From positions 1 to 37,705 of the forward strand of contig JAPLXL010000008.1 of the NCBI GenBank assembly GCA_026396115.1: a stretch of DNA of 37,705 nt, read 5' to 3'. Shown here piece by piece: positions 1 through 7,941 of the stretch. The notes beneath the pieces were generated by a model. The model worked only from the letters and a program-made list of their open reading frames with translations. It had not been told where the DNA came from and ran no database searches. The translations under genes were made by a program, and so were the position numbers. The first letter of the stretch is position 1; every line of letters starts with the position of its first letter. Origin of the DNA: Candidatus Nealsoniibacteriota bacterium (GTDB lineage: Bacteria > Patescibacteriota > Minisyncoccia > Minisyncoccales > RBG-13-42-11).

Positions 1-231
1 GCCAGTGGCGTTTTTGAAATCTACAATGTTACCTGTGCCTGATTGGATGACGGTGAGAGCGGGAGCGGAAGAGGAAATTGAAATTTCTTTCTTTTCTTCT
101 AACTTTACGGTGGTAGTGTCCAAATTATAATAAAAATTGGCAGCAAAAACCAAACCAAAGACGACCAATCCGGGCAAGATAGCTAAAAGGATATTTCTTA
201 CTTTATTTGGTTTTAAACTGATTTTACTCAT
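1..231 (-). CDS. N-terminal fragment of a membrane-anchored surface protein (cut by window edge)
   Basis: An open frame starts at the ATG at 231 on the minus strand and runs off the left edge, giving 77 visible residues. A basic N-terminus (MSKISLKPNKVR) is followed by one hydrophobic segment at about residues 12-32 that ends in FAANFYYNLDT. The visible end reads IQSGTGNIVDFKNATG, a pattern I associate with tail-fibre-like surface proteins of CPR bacteria. The N-terminal module resembles that of the 567-aa protein at 2415-4118, which has FAANMYYNIDT at the same place, so the two are likely paralogues with a cytoplasmic N-terminus and an outside stalk. The start is the first ATG before the hydrophobic segment, and no Shine-Dalgarno is seen. 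Function is unknown. Confidence 0.7.
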   Translation of the reverse strand, partial: MSKISLKPNKVRNILLAILPGLVVFGLVFAANFYYNLDTTTVKLEEKKEISISSSAPALTVIQSGTGNIVDFKNATG

Positions 232-255
232 AAACCTAATTCTTAATTTTCGCGG

Positions 256-1353
256 TTATTTCAGTATCACTCCTCCTTTGATCCGGATGCTGCCTTTTAA
301 GTAGGGAGAATGGAAAAGATTGTAATTGAGGATAATTTCATTCAAAACCGGGCTCAGGCCTGCTTCATTAGTTTCAAATTTCATCTTGTAATAAAAATTG
401 TGGCCCGACCAATTCAGATTGTATAAAATGAATTTTGCCTGGCCATCGGACACAAAAGTCCAGACATCTTGCACTCCGTCAGCCGAATACCAAATCTCGC
501 TGGTGGTGCTAAATTGAACCCAGAGAGCAGTACCAGCCGGAACAGTGGAAGAAGCATAAAAATTATTAATAATCACGACCTCCTCCCCAGAAAAAAGATT
601 CTTTGAAATTAAGGTTCCTGAGGAGTAGTAGCTGAGGGCATCAGTCGTGAAGCTTACATAAGAGCCGTAAGAAGTTCCTTTCCCATTAGTAGCATGAGCT
701 CTAACATAATAGGTAGTATTTGGTTCTAAATTAGTTAGATTTAAAGAATAAGCCCCCTCACCAAAACTTCCTGTTTCAGAAACGCTCCAAGTATCTGTTT
801 CAGTTAAACCATATTTGAAACCTCTAGTGGTAACGATTCCGCCACCATCATCAGTAACATTGCCATTAGCTACAGCACTTCTTACATAAACCGGAGAAGT
901 AGTAGCAGTAGTCACTGTCGGAGCAGTTCCCTGGGTCCAATAAACTCTTATCTCATCTAAGACCGGGGTAGTACTGGTATCTGAGGTTTCAAATTGCATT
1001 TTGTAATAGAAATTAGGCTCTGCTGACCAGCCGGACAAACTAATTGCATCCCCTGTTGCCAGATGGTTACCATTAGAAAGAGTATTCCAGACCCCGGCAG
1101 TATGAGTAGCTGAATACCAATTGCTATTGTCCTGGCTGAATTGAACTTTTAAGGTTGTAGTAGCGGTGGTAGTGCAGTTGTAGCCAAAATAATCTATACT
1201 GCCCACCACATCTGAGGTTGAGAAAAGATTCTTTGAAATCAAAGTGCCGGTGGCATAATAAGTCTGAGCCCTTACTTCGTTATTAAAACTAAGGCCGATT
1301 ATGACTATAACCGTGGCCAGAAGAATTAAAATAACCTTTTTATTACCGGTCAT
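256..1353 (-). CDS. Secreted protein with two repeated beta domains around an Fn3-like domain
   Basis: The protein has 365 aa. Residues 1-29 form a signal peptide ending AQ at the mature boundary. Two copies of an about 100-residue unit (YYATGTLISKNLFS... and YYSSGTLISKNLFS..., each ending in FYYKM(Q/K)FET...LxEI) flank a middle domain at about residues 143-237. That middle domain has the Fn3-like features LTNLEPNTTYYVRAHATN and YGSYVSFTTDA. The C-terminus is short and basic. This is the usual build of an extracellular binding or structural protein; no catalytic motif is visible. It is one of the few genes here with a plausible Shine-Dalgarno (GAGG about 10 nt before the ATG). It lies downstream of the DUF1566 gene on the same strand. 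The specific ligand cannot be named. Confidence 0.75.
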   Translation of the reverse strand: MTGNKKVILILLATVIVIIGLSFNNEVRAQTYYATGTLISKNLFSTSDVVGSIDYFGYNCTTTATTTLKVQFSQDNSNWYSATHTAGVWNTLSNGNHLATGDAISLSGWSAEPNFYYKMQFETSDTSTTPVLDEIRVYWTQGTAPTVTTATTSPVYVRSAVANGNVTDDGGGIVTTRGFKYGLTETDTWSVSETGSFGEGAYSLNLTNLEPNTTYYVRAHATNGKGTSYGSYVSFTTDALSYYSSGTLISKNLFSGEEVVIINNFYASSTVPAGTALWVQFSTTSEIWYSADGVQDVWTFVSDGQAKFILYNLNWSGHNFYYKMKFETNEAGLSPVLNEIILNYNLFHSPYLKGSIRIKGGVILK

Positions 1354-1441
1354 GATTTTATCCTCAATGAAAAATATTGAATTTTTGGCAAAAATTTTTC
1401 AAATTCCAAATTCCAAATTATCTATCTCAAAGGAAAAATAT

Positions 1442-1575
1442 CTATTGCCCGCGAACGCAACGCACGGAGTAGCTGTTGGTCTCAGCGGCGTTGAAGACAC
1501 TGCCAGTGCCGAACTGCAGGACGCAGACATAGCCCGCACCGAACTCAGAAGAAGACCAGTAGTAGTTGGTAGAAA
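1442..1575 (-). other. Putative DGR variable region at the 3' end of the DUF1566 gene
   Basis: The stretch encoding YYWSSSE through SVRCVRGQ is GC-rich (70 of 120 bases over 1441-1560). It ends in the invariant-looking GTGCGTTGCGTTCGC just before the stop, the place where a retroelement's initiation-of-homing site would lie. Several codons in between (GTC, TGC, GTC, TTC, GGC, GTC, TTC, AAC) could all be derived from AAC by changes at A positions, as adenine-directed mutagenesis would produce. No template repeat and no reverse transcriptase gene is in the window, so this is an inference from composition, position and protein family. Confidence 0.5.
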
Positions 1576-2263
1576 TACCGGGAAGGCGGGAATACGGCGA
1601 AGAACCTTTTGCTTGATCACGGATGCTATCTAATTCCAAAATAGTGGGCAATCTCCAGGCACTTCCTTTGGCTTTACAGGCATCCATCGCCAGAAAAGTA
1701 CCGGCAGCTGAGGTATAATATCTTTCTAACCAATGCTGAGCTCCGATAGCAGTGTTATCTTTACCAATCTTCAAACTTGAATCATGGGTTCCTCCAATAT
1801 CTCCTCCGCTAATAGGTGTGGCAGGACCCCAGGTTTTTGTTCCACTTACATCTGTTTTTGACCAAAGTAGATTAGCATAGACATTGCTATCAGTAGCAAT
1901 ACAAACGGCAGCAGTAGGAGTGGCAGCCGCATTTGGTAAAAGGATACAATTGTAATCATCGCAGAAAATCTTTTTAGTGGTGGTTGCTAAAGCATTAGAA
2001 AGGTTGCTAATATCACGGACGATAGTCGTAGTTGACCAGTTCCAGGAAGGATTGGGAGAATAGCACTCAGCCAATTTAACCTGACCGGTAGTAGTCGCAA
2101 TCTCTACTTTTTCTGTCCCCTTACCAATTTTTGTCTCATTAGTAAAAGAATCGCTGATAGAATCAGGGTTAGCTCTAACCACCAGAAAACTAATCACTCC
2201 CACAACAATGATAATGGCAAAAACTACCAAAATTTTGTAAGACTTAAGATTTTTATATTTCAT
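1442..2263 (-). CDS. Membrane-anchored DUF1566 (Lcl C-terminal, C-type-lectin-like) protein; candidate DGR target
   Basis: The protein has 273 aa, with one N-terminal membrane helix (about residues 10-30) and an outside region. The C-terminal part has the DUF1566/Lcl_C signature: AWRLPTILEL, YYWSSSE and the terminal SVRCVRG. In this family the domain folds like a C-type lectin, and such domains are common variable targets of diversity-generating retroelements. The last about 120 bp of the gene are about 58% G+C by hand count, far above the AT-rich surroundings, and the codons in the variable-looking stretch mostly end in C or T. The start is the ATG just before the membrane helix. An AAAGGTCGAATT box lies 23 nt upstream. 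Two overlapping frames at this locus look like shadows of this gene. Confidence 0.8.
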   Translation of the reverse strand: MKYKNLKSYKILVVFAIIIVVGVISFLVVRANPDSISDSFTNETKIGKGTEKVEIATTTGQVKLAECYSPNPSWNWSTTTIVRDISNLSNALATTTKKIFCDDYNCILLPNAAATPTAAVCIATDSNVYANLLWSKTDVSGTKTWGPATPISGGDIGGTHDSSLKIGKDNTAIGAQHWLERYYTSAAGTFLAMDACKAKGSAWRLPTILELDSIRDQAKGSSPYSRLPGISTNYYWSSSEFGAGYVCVLQFGTGSVFNAAETNSYSVRCVRGQ

Positions 2264-2414
2264 TTTAAATTTTAGGTTGAATTAAAATTCGACCTTTACG
2301 AATGACAGCTAAAACAACCCTTTTCCAGGTTCTTAACTTGTAGAGTTTAGGCATGCTCCTAGGCATGTTTATAATATATATGGATACCCTTGTTATACGT
2401 TATACATTTCACGC

Positions 2415-4118
2415 TTACTTGATTTGGTCGTAGGCAGCAAGGAGAATCTCATAAATCTGAATCGTGACACCTGCTGGAACCTGAACTCGGAGACTCCAAT
2501 CATTAGTATTAGTCGGAATAGTTACTGCCGGAGTAATATAAACTTCGCCCTTACTTAAGTCAATTGAAGCAGAGGCAGGAACTGTGAAGGTAGCGGTTGT
2601 GGTAGCACCGGTCTCGTTCCAAACCGTCCAGGTTGAAGAAGCAGTGGTGGTACTATCAGCATAGCGAATGACAAACTTATGAATTCGGTCCGTACCGGCT
2701 GCCGCAGCAGAAAACGGATAATCCTCAATAGTTCGAGAAACAGTCGTGGCGGTTTGACAAGCGGTACTGCAGCGAGTCGGCAAATCAAAGCCGAAAATTG
2801 GAATCATCTCTCTCAAAACTTCTATTCCGCCTTTGCCAATTTGATATCCTTGATAAGTTTCAATCCAATCACCCGATGCCAGAATTATTTTGCCTGAGGC
2901 TGGGTCTAAAATAATACCTCCTGTGCCTGAACCAATGGTGGTGGTGGCAGTAGAAGTATATAAGGCTGAAGTAATTCCTCCAGCTCCGCTAATGGTGAGC
3001 GTTCCTGTAGTAGTAGCCCAACTAAAATTAGTGTCCCCAGCAATGGTATTTTGATCAACAAAGAAAGAGACCTGTCCGGCTACAGGCGTACCCTGTTTCT
3101 GTACTCCGCCAGCACCAACCACCGACTGCCAAGTCAAACCACCTGAGCCATCAGTGGTTAAAACATAATTATTCGTACCGGTGCTTGTAGGCCAAGTGTA
3201 GGTGGTAGTAGCGGCCATTGAGGCATGGGGTTGGAAAACAAGACCGTAGCCACTATTGTTTGAGATTATAATTTGACCGGCTGTTCCACTTCTACCTGAT
3301 CTAATTGCTCCGAATACATCAAGAGGATAACCAGGAGTATTGGTTTTTATACCAAGTCTTCCGGTACTGGTAGCCCAAAAAAGATTGGTGGCATCTTGAA
3401 CAATCAAACCAGCGCCATCAGCCAAAAGAACACCTCCGGCAGTTAATGTGGTCGTTGCTTGCAGAGCGACAACACCGCTTAAATTAGGAAGGGTGTAGGT
3501 TGTTGTTGCGCTTAAATCGGCTATTGTCAATTTCCCTCTACCTTGCGCATCATAAAACCAAAGGCTTGTTCCTTGGGTTCCGCCCGAAGTAAAAGCATCT
3601 CCTAAAGTAACATCACCAACAGCAGTTATATCTCCAGCTCCTGCCGTACTAGTTACTGATTTCCATGTAAGCTGATCTCCGGCTTGGTAAGTCAAAACAT
3701 AATCAGCAGAAGGTGGAGTTATGCCATGCTGGGGCAAGATATAGGTTTTGGTTGAAGTTACAGTGGTCGGTGCTTGAAAGCCAACATAATAGCTAGTGCC
3801 TCCGGTAAATCTTAATACCTGATTTGCTCCAGATAAACTTACGGTTCCGGTGGCGACTTCTAATGTCACTCCCGCAGCAGGGTTTTGACTGGACGTTCCA
3901 CCAACAATAAGACTAGCTGTTGCTCTGATAGTACCGGTAACTCTTTGAATTTCCTCCATCACTATTTCTCCAGTATCAATGTTGTAGTACATATTGGCAG
4001 CAAAAAGAACTCCGGCAGCAATTATTACTGAAAAAGCAATAAACAAGAAAGAAACAAATCGCGTACCTCTAACCAACTTTAGTTTCGGTTTAAATATTTT
4101 TTTTAATGGATTTTTCAT
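2415..4118 (-). CDS. 567-aa membrane-anchored tail-fibre-like surface protein
   Basis: A basic N-terminus (about residues 1-20) and one membrane helix (about 22-42) are followed by a long Thr/Gly/Ala-rich outside region. Repeated tail-fibre-type units are visible: TKTYILPQHG, TTTYTLPNLSG and TTTYTWPTSTG, each near phrases such as YVLTTDGSGGLTWQSV. The last about 145 residues form a separate domain ending YEILLAAYDQIK, related to the C-terminus of the 729-aa protein next door (FNIFLLTFDQIN). The likely build is a stalk carrying a terminal head domain, held in the membrane with the N-terminus inside. Function is not known; adhesion or sensing is an inference. There is no Shine-Dalgarno. Upstream lie an AAAGGTCGAATT box and a 7-bp tandem repeat. 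Confidence 0.75.
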   Translation of the reverse strand: MKNPLKKIFKPKLKLVRGTRFVSFLFIAFSVIIAAGVLFAANMYYNIDTGEIVMEEIQRVTGTIRATASLIVGGTSSQNPAAGVTLEVATGTVSLSGANQVLRFTGGTSYYVGFQAPTTVTSTKTYILPQHGITPPSADYVLTYQAGDQLTWKSVTSTAGAGDITAVGDVTLGDAFTSGGTQGTSLWFYDAQGRGKLTIADLSATTTYTLPNLSGVVALQATTTLTAGGVLLADGAGLIVQDATNLFWATSTGRLGIKTNTPGYPLDVFGAIRSGRSGTAGQIIISNNSGYGLVFQPHASMAATTTYTWPTSTGTNNYVLTTDGSGGLTWQSVVGAGGVQKQGTPVAGQVSFFVDQNTIAGDTNFSWATTTGTLTISGAGGITSALYTSTATTTIGSGTGGIILDPASGKIILASGDWIETYQGYQIGKGGIEVLREMIPIFGFDLPTRCSTACQTATTVSRTIEDYPFSAAAAGTDRIHKFVIRYADSTTTASSTWTVWNETGATTTATFTVPASASIDLSKGEVYITPAVTIPTNTNDWSLRVQVPAGVTIQIYEILLAAYDQIK

Positions 4119-4140
4119 AATTAGTTAATTGTTAATAATG

Positions 4141-4206
4141 AATTCGACCTTTATAATTAATTGTTGATTGTTGATTGTTGATTGTTGATTGTTGATTCGA
4201 CCTTTT
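4141..4206 (-). promoter_or_regulatory. Two AAAGGTCGAAT boxes flanking a heptamer repeat upstream of the 567-aa gene
   Basis: Read on the minus strand, AAAGGTCGAATT occupies 4152-4141, ending 23 nt before the ATG at 4118. A second copy, AAAAGGTCGAATC, lies at 4206-4194. The same 12-mer sits at 2297-2286, also exactly 23 nt before the ATG at 2263, and AAAGGTCGAAT lies 36 nt before the pilin start at 24267. A diverged copy (AAAGGTTGGATT) precedes the pilin at 24793. No good -10 box is visible here. Equal spacing before two unrelated coding starts suggests a regulatory or translation-related site, but a mobile repeat remnant is possible. Confidence 0.4.
4160..4197. repeat. Heptanucleotide tandem repeat, five copies of ATTGTTG
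   Basis: Five perfect consecutive copies of ATTGTTG (4160-4194) plus ATT lie 42-79 bp upstream of the 567-aa gene start, between the two AAAGGTCGAAT boxes. Length change by slippage would alter the spacing of upstream elements. Confidence 0.9.
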
Positions 4207-4209
4207 CCA

Positions 4210-4236
4210 CCACCACTTTTTAACAAAAAGTGGTGG
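4210..4236 (-). terminator. Perfect 12-bp hairpin just after the 729-aa gene
   Basis: Arms CCACCACTTTTT and AAAAAGTGGTGG flank a 3-nt loop, starting 5 nt past the stop of the 729-aa gene. The run of T lies inside the stem and no T-tract follows on the minus strand, so it is an atypical terminator or an mRNA 3'-end hairpin. Confidence 0.45.
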
Positions 4237-4240
4237 GGAG

Positions 4241-6430
4241 TTAATTTATTTGATCAAATGTTAAAAGAAAAATGTTAAAAATTCGGATGGTACTATCTGA
4301 TGGAACTTTTACTTCCAATTGCCAATCATTTTCAGGAAGAGTATAGAAACTGCTCAAATGAGAAACTCCTTCTTCCAATGAAGAAAGGTTTTGGCCGGAA
4401 AAATCAAAACTGATAGATGTTGTACTGTTAGCCGGACGATAAACTCTCCAATATGATTGAGAACTGGTGGCAATGTCATCGGCAAAATTTATAAGGAAAG
4501 CGAATTTTCGGTTTGTTCCCGAGAGAGGAGAAGGAAGAAAGTTTAAAAAATCAGAAAAATATTTTGAAACTCTGACAAATTCTATAGTTGAAGTGGTTTG
4601 GGCCGGAAAGGAAAATCTAAAAATAGGAGTGCTACTTTGTAAAATTAATTCTCCGGTTTTTCTTACCGTCGCGTCGTCAGCGGCTGAAATAAAAGTCGCT
4701 CCTTTTATGGTAGCTGAAGAGGCATCAAAAAGATTAACACCACCAGCCAACCTAATTTCACCGGTTAAAGAATTTATTATCATTGTTTTTGAAGATAAAA
4801 GTTCTGTTTGGCTTCCGCTAATGGAAAATTTTAAATAATTATCATCATCATATTTCAAAACTAATTGGTCTAATGTAGAAGTAGTTATAGTAAGAGGACC
4901 TTGAAAAAATCCGCTTCCGGCAACAGTAAGAGTCGCTAAAGTAGAAGTGGTACCAATTCCAATTGCCGAACCGGTATTGTAAAGAAAAGAGTCGGCTATC
5001 CAATTTGTGCCATTATATCTTAGAGTTTGACCACTGAACTCTCCTGAAGGAAGAACGCCTGAAGGCGCGGATTGCCAGGTTCCAAAACCGGAAGCATCTG
5101 AGGTTAAAATATAACCTGAAGTGGCATTGGTCGGAAGTTGAAAACCAAGTATCTTTATTGTTCCAGCCACATCTAATTTTTGAGCCGGAGTAATGGTACC
5201 TATGCCAATATTCCCATTGGTTTGATAAAGAATAGAATTTACCAAACTGGTAGCCCCGGTCCAGATCGGAAAATAATTGGCAGAACCCGAACCAGTAATA
5301 CCACTAACCGCCCCTCCTCCTCTTCTTCCTCCTCCTCCCACCGGCAAGGTACTCAAACACCTTCCTCCTGCCAAATCAGTGCAGATATCACCGGTCGCCT
5401 GGATTCTTCCTCCAACATGAAGAGCATAAGCCGGATCTTCTTTCCCTATACCAACATTCCCTGTCGGAGCGATGGTAATTAAAATTCCCTGATAAAGGTC
5501 AATGATAGAAGAATCATCAATCCTTTGAGGGCTAATAAATTTAGCTAATCTATTTAGAGTCCCGCCGCCAGCAAGAACCTCTCCTCCCAGCCCGACACAA
5601 TTACCGGTGGAAAGGCAAACTATGCCTGATTGGTTTGGAAAAGTATAAGTTCTATCGCTAGTAAGAGTGGCAGTAATAAGAGTTCCTTTAAAATCTCCTT
5701 CATCTATTATAAAAGCCGGCGAACTGACAAACTCTTTCACATTTAAGGAAGAGTTAATAGCAGTTTCGGCATTGATAGTAAGATAAGGTTCAACAGCAAG
5801 AATGCCAAAAACTTCTCCGTGAGAAGGAGGGGGTGGCAACTGAGCTAACTTTCTAAATTCACTTATGTTGGCTAAAAAATAGTAAATCGAATCTACAAAA
5901 TTAATTTTTGCATTGATAAAGAAAACAATTAAGCCAAAAATTAAAACTATAAATACTGGTTTGAGAAAAACGGATAATTTGAAAGATGGTTTTAGTTTTT
6001 TTTCGGGTTGAAATTCTTCCTCAATTCCAGAAAGTAAACGAGAAGGTGTATCATAAGGTGTATCATATATATGTATAGGCAAAGACGGAGCAAAAGGCGT
6101 TTTAAATAATCTTTCCTCTAAACCTTTTTCCCTTTTCTCTTTTTTTTCTTTCTCTTCTTTTATTTCTCTTTTTATTGCTTGAATACTTTTTCCAGCTTTT
6201 ATTTTCCTATTAATTTCAAACAATAACCCGACCACATCTTTTGAATAAGCTCCTTCGGGAGAATTATTATTAAAACATTTTCTTCGGGCATGAGGTAAAA
6301 GCCCAATTTTGACATAATAACGCAAGCGGTTCCGAGGATCTCCATTCCCAAAATTAACTCCTAAATCTTGAACCTGGCGAATAACTTCATCAATACTTAT
6401 TAAATTTTCATTTTCTCTCCCAATATACAT
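4241..6430 (-). CDS. 729-aa fusion: MerR-type DNA-binding domain, one membrane helix, outside tail-fibre-like stalk
   Basis: Residues 1-95 hold a MerR-type helix-turn-helix: ISIDEVIRQV, then LRYYVKIGLLPHARR, which closely matches the family signature, then a helical region. A charged helix (about 88-108) and a Pro-rich linker lead to one membrane helix at about 154-173 with positive residues before it, which puts the DNA-binding part in the cytoplasm. The outside part (about 190-729) has tail-fibre-type units (DRTYTFPNQSG, NATSGYILTSDASGFGTWQS), Gly-rich loops and a C-terminal domain shared with the 567-aa protein. This is the build of a membrane-tethered transcription factor that could read an outside signal, but signal and targets are unknown. 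No helicase, kinase or protease domain is seen. The start ATG fits the MerR fold; no Shine-Dalgarno is present. Confidence 0.8.
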   Translation of the reverse strand: MYIGRENENLISIDEVIRQVQDLGVNFGNGDPRNRLRYYVKIGLLPHARRKCFNNNSPEGAYSKDVVGLLFEINRKIKAGKSIQAIKREIKEEKEKKEKREKGLEERLFKTPFAPSLPIHIYDTPYDTPSRLLSGIEEEFQPEKKLKPSFKLSVFLKPVFIVLIFGLIVFFINAKINFVDSIYYFLANISEFRKLAQLPPPPSHGEVFGILAVEPYLTINAETAINSSLNVKEFVSSPAFIIDEGDFKGTLITATLTSDRTYTFPNQSGIVCLSTGNCVGLGGEVLAGGGTLNRLAKFISPQRIDDSSIIDLYQGILITIAPTGNVGIGKEDPAYALHVGGRIQATGDICTDLAGGRCLSTLPVGGGGRRGGGAVSGITGSGSANYFPIWTGATSLVNSILYQTNGNIGIGTITPAQKLDVAGTIKILGFQLPTNATSGYILTSDASGFGTWQSAPSGVLPSGEFSGQTLRYNGTNWIADSFLYNTGSAIGIGTTSTLATLTVAGSGFFQGPLTITTSTLDQLVLKYDDDNYLKFSISGSQTELLSSKTMIINSLTGEIRLAGGVNLFDASSATIKGATFISAADDATVRKTGELILQSSTPIFRFSFPAQTTSTIEFVRVSKYFSDFLNFLPSPLSGTNRKFAFLINFADDIATSSQSYWRVYRPANSTTSISFDFSGQNLSSLEEGVSHLSSFYTLPENDWQLEVKVPSDSTIRIFNIFLLTFDQIN

Positions 6431-6506
6431 ATTGAACGTGAGGATTTGATAAACCTTTTGGTTTTTTTATACGATTAAATATAGACTCCCTATAGATATA
6501 CTTCCG

Positions 6507-6535
6507 AGAAATTTTTCCCGTCACGGGAAATTTCT
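6507..6535. promoter_or_regulatory. Inverted repeat upstream of the MerR-fusion gene
   Basis: Left arm AGAAATTTTTCCCG and right arm CGGGAAATTTCT flank TCA; the left arm has two extra T. It lies about 77-105 bp upstream of the 729-aa gene start. As that gene encodes a MerR-like domain, an operator for autoregulation is possible, but the dyad is not a typical MerR site and could be only a hairpin. Confidence 0.35.
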
Positions 6536-6856
6536 ATATTATTTCATTATCTTTGAAGCAAACACCCTTGTCAAGAGCTACAATTGTGGAAAACTTAGAG
6601 CTAAAATGAATTGACCCGTAAGCGGCGATTCTCAATGATTGGGCCTGATATTGAAAAGGGATAACTTCATTTAGATGGAGCAGTAAAATTAAAATAATCC
6701 TCAAAACAATACGATTATTTGAAAAAATAAGATTAATTGTTATTTATAATCTTTATTAATGTTTATTAGTGTTTATTACATATTTTTCAGGACATTTTAG
6801 AGTCAAGACGCAATAATCAGAACAAAATCCTGATAACAACTCGAACTTTTTTGTGA

Positions 6857-6898
6857 AAAGGGCTTTTTTGTTTTAAAATTCAAAATAAAAGGCCCTTT
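6857..6898. other. Long AT-rich hairpin in the gene-free region
   Basis: Arms AAAGGGC and GCCCTTT are extended inward by T-rich and A-rich runs with small bulges. There is no T-tract directly after it on the plus strand and no gene before it on that strand. On the minus strand no gene ends here either. It may belong to an untranslated transcript. Confidence 0.45.
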
Positions 6899-6938
6899 AT
6901 CCGTTTTAGGAAATTTAAACCAACTTGTTCCTTTCTAG

Positions 6939-7050
6939 GCGAAGAGAACTTTGTTCTCTTCTTAACCTTCGCCTCCATAGTCGAAAGAGAATTTCATTCT
7001 CTTTCTCACCTTCACTTCCTTCGGAAGCTCGGTAATGGAAGCTCGGTAAT
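6939..7050. repeat. Dispersed palindrome family, copy 1 (three stems and a tandem tail)
   Basis: Stems: GAAGAGAAC/GTTCTCTTC around TTT (6941-6961), GAAAGAGAAT/ATTCTCTTTC around TTC (6983-7005) and CTTCC/GGAAG around TTC (7015-7027). The tail GGAAGCTCGGTAAT is exactly duplicated in tandem (7023-7036, 7037-7050). Confidence 0.85.
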
Positions 7051-7060
7051 TGAAATTAGC

Positions 7061-7848
<788 letters not shown>

Positions 7849-7851
7849 GTT

Positions 7852-7914
7852 GAAGAGATAAATCTCTTCTCCACTCTTCATTGCGATTTGAGTAGTCTAA
7901 GAGATAAATCTCTT
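7852..7914. repeat. Dispersed palindrome family, copy 2
   Basis: GAAGAGAT/ATCTCTTC around AA (7852-7869) and AAGAGAT/ATCTCTT around AA (7899-7914). It fills the gap between the c-like gene and atpF. The 18-bp first stem occurs identically at 29441 and 36126. Confidence 0.85.
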
Positions 7915-7941
7915 CTTAATCCTTCATTATCATTCAAATAT

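Noticed and set aside
1301-1633. Two open frames overlapping the 3' end of the DUF1566 gene (plus 1301-1633 and minus 1399-1620)
   Set aside because: They result from the GC-rich segment reducing stop codons in other frames; neither has a recognisable domain.
4160-4197. Possible CRISPR-like array from the repeated ATTGTTG units
   Set aside because: The units are directly adjacent 7-mers without spacers, and no cas genes are in the window.
2415-6430. Prophage tail-fibre genes
   Set aside because: The repeats are tail-fibre-like, but both proteins have N-terminal membrane anchors and no capsid, terminase, portal or integrase gene is nearby. Cell-surface proteins are more likely.
6540-6800. 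Possible replication origin: 10-bp AT-rich tandem units and one near-DnaA box (TGTGGAAAA)
   Set aside because: Only one imperfect DnaA box was found, and none of dnaA, dnaN, rpmH or gyr lies nearby. The evidence is too weak to call oriC.
7888-7941. Upstream extension of atpF from a TTG at 7888
   Set aside because: The 18 added residues come from a dispersed palindrome and would precede the membrane helix with no family support; ATG 7942 fits better.
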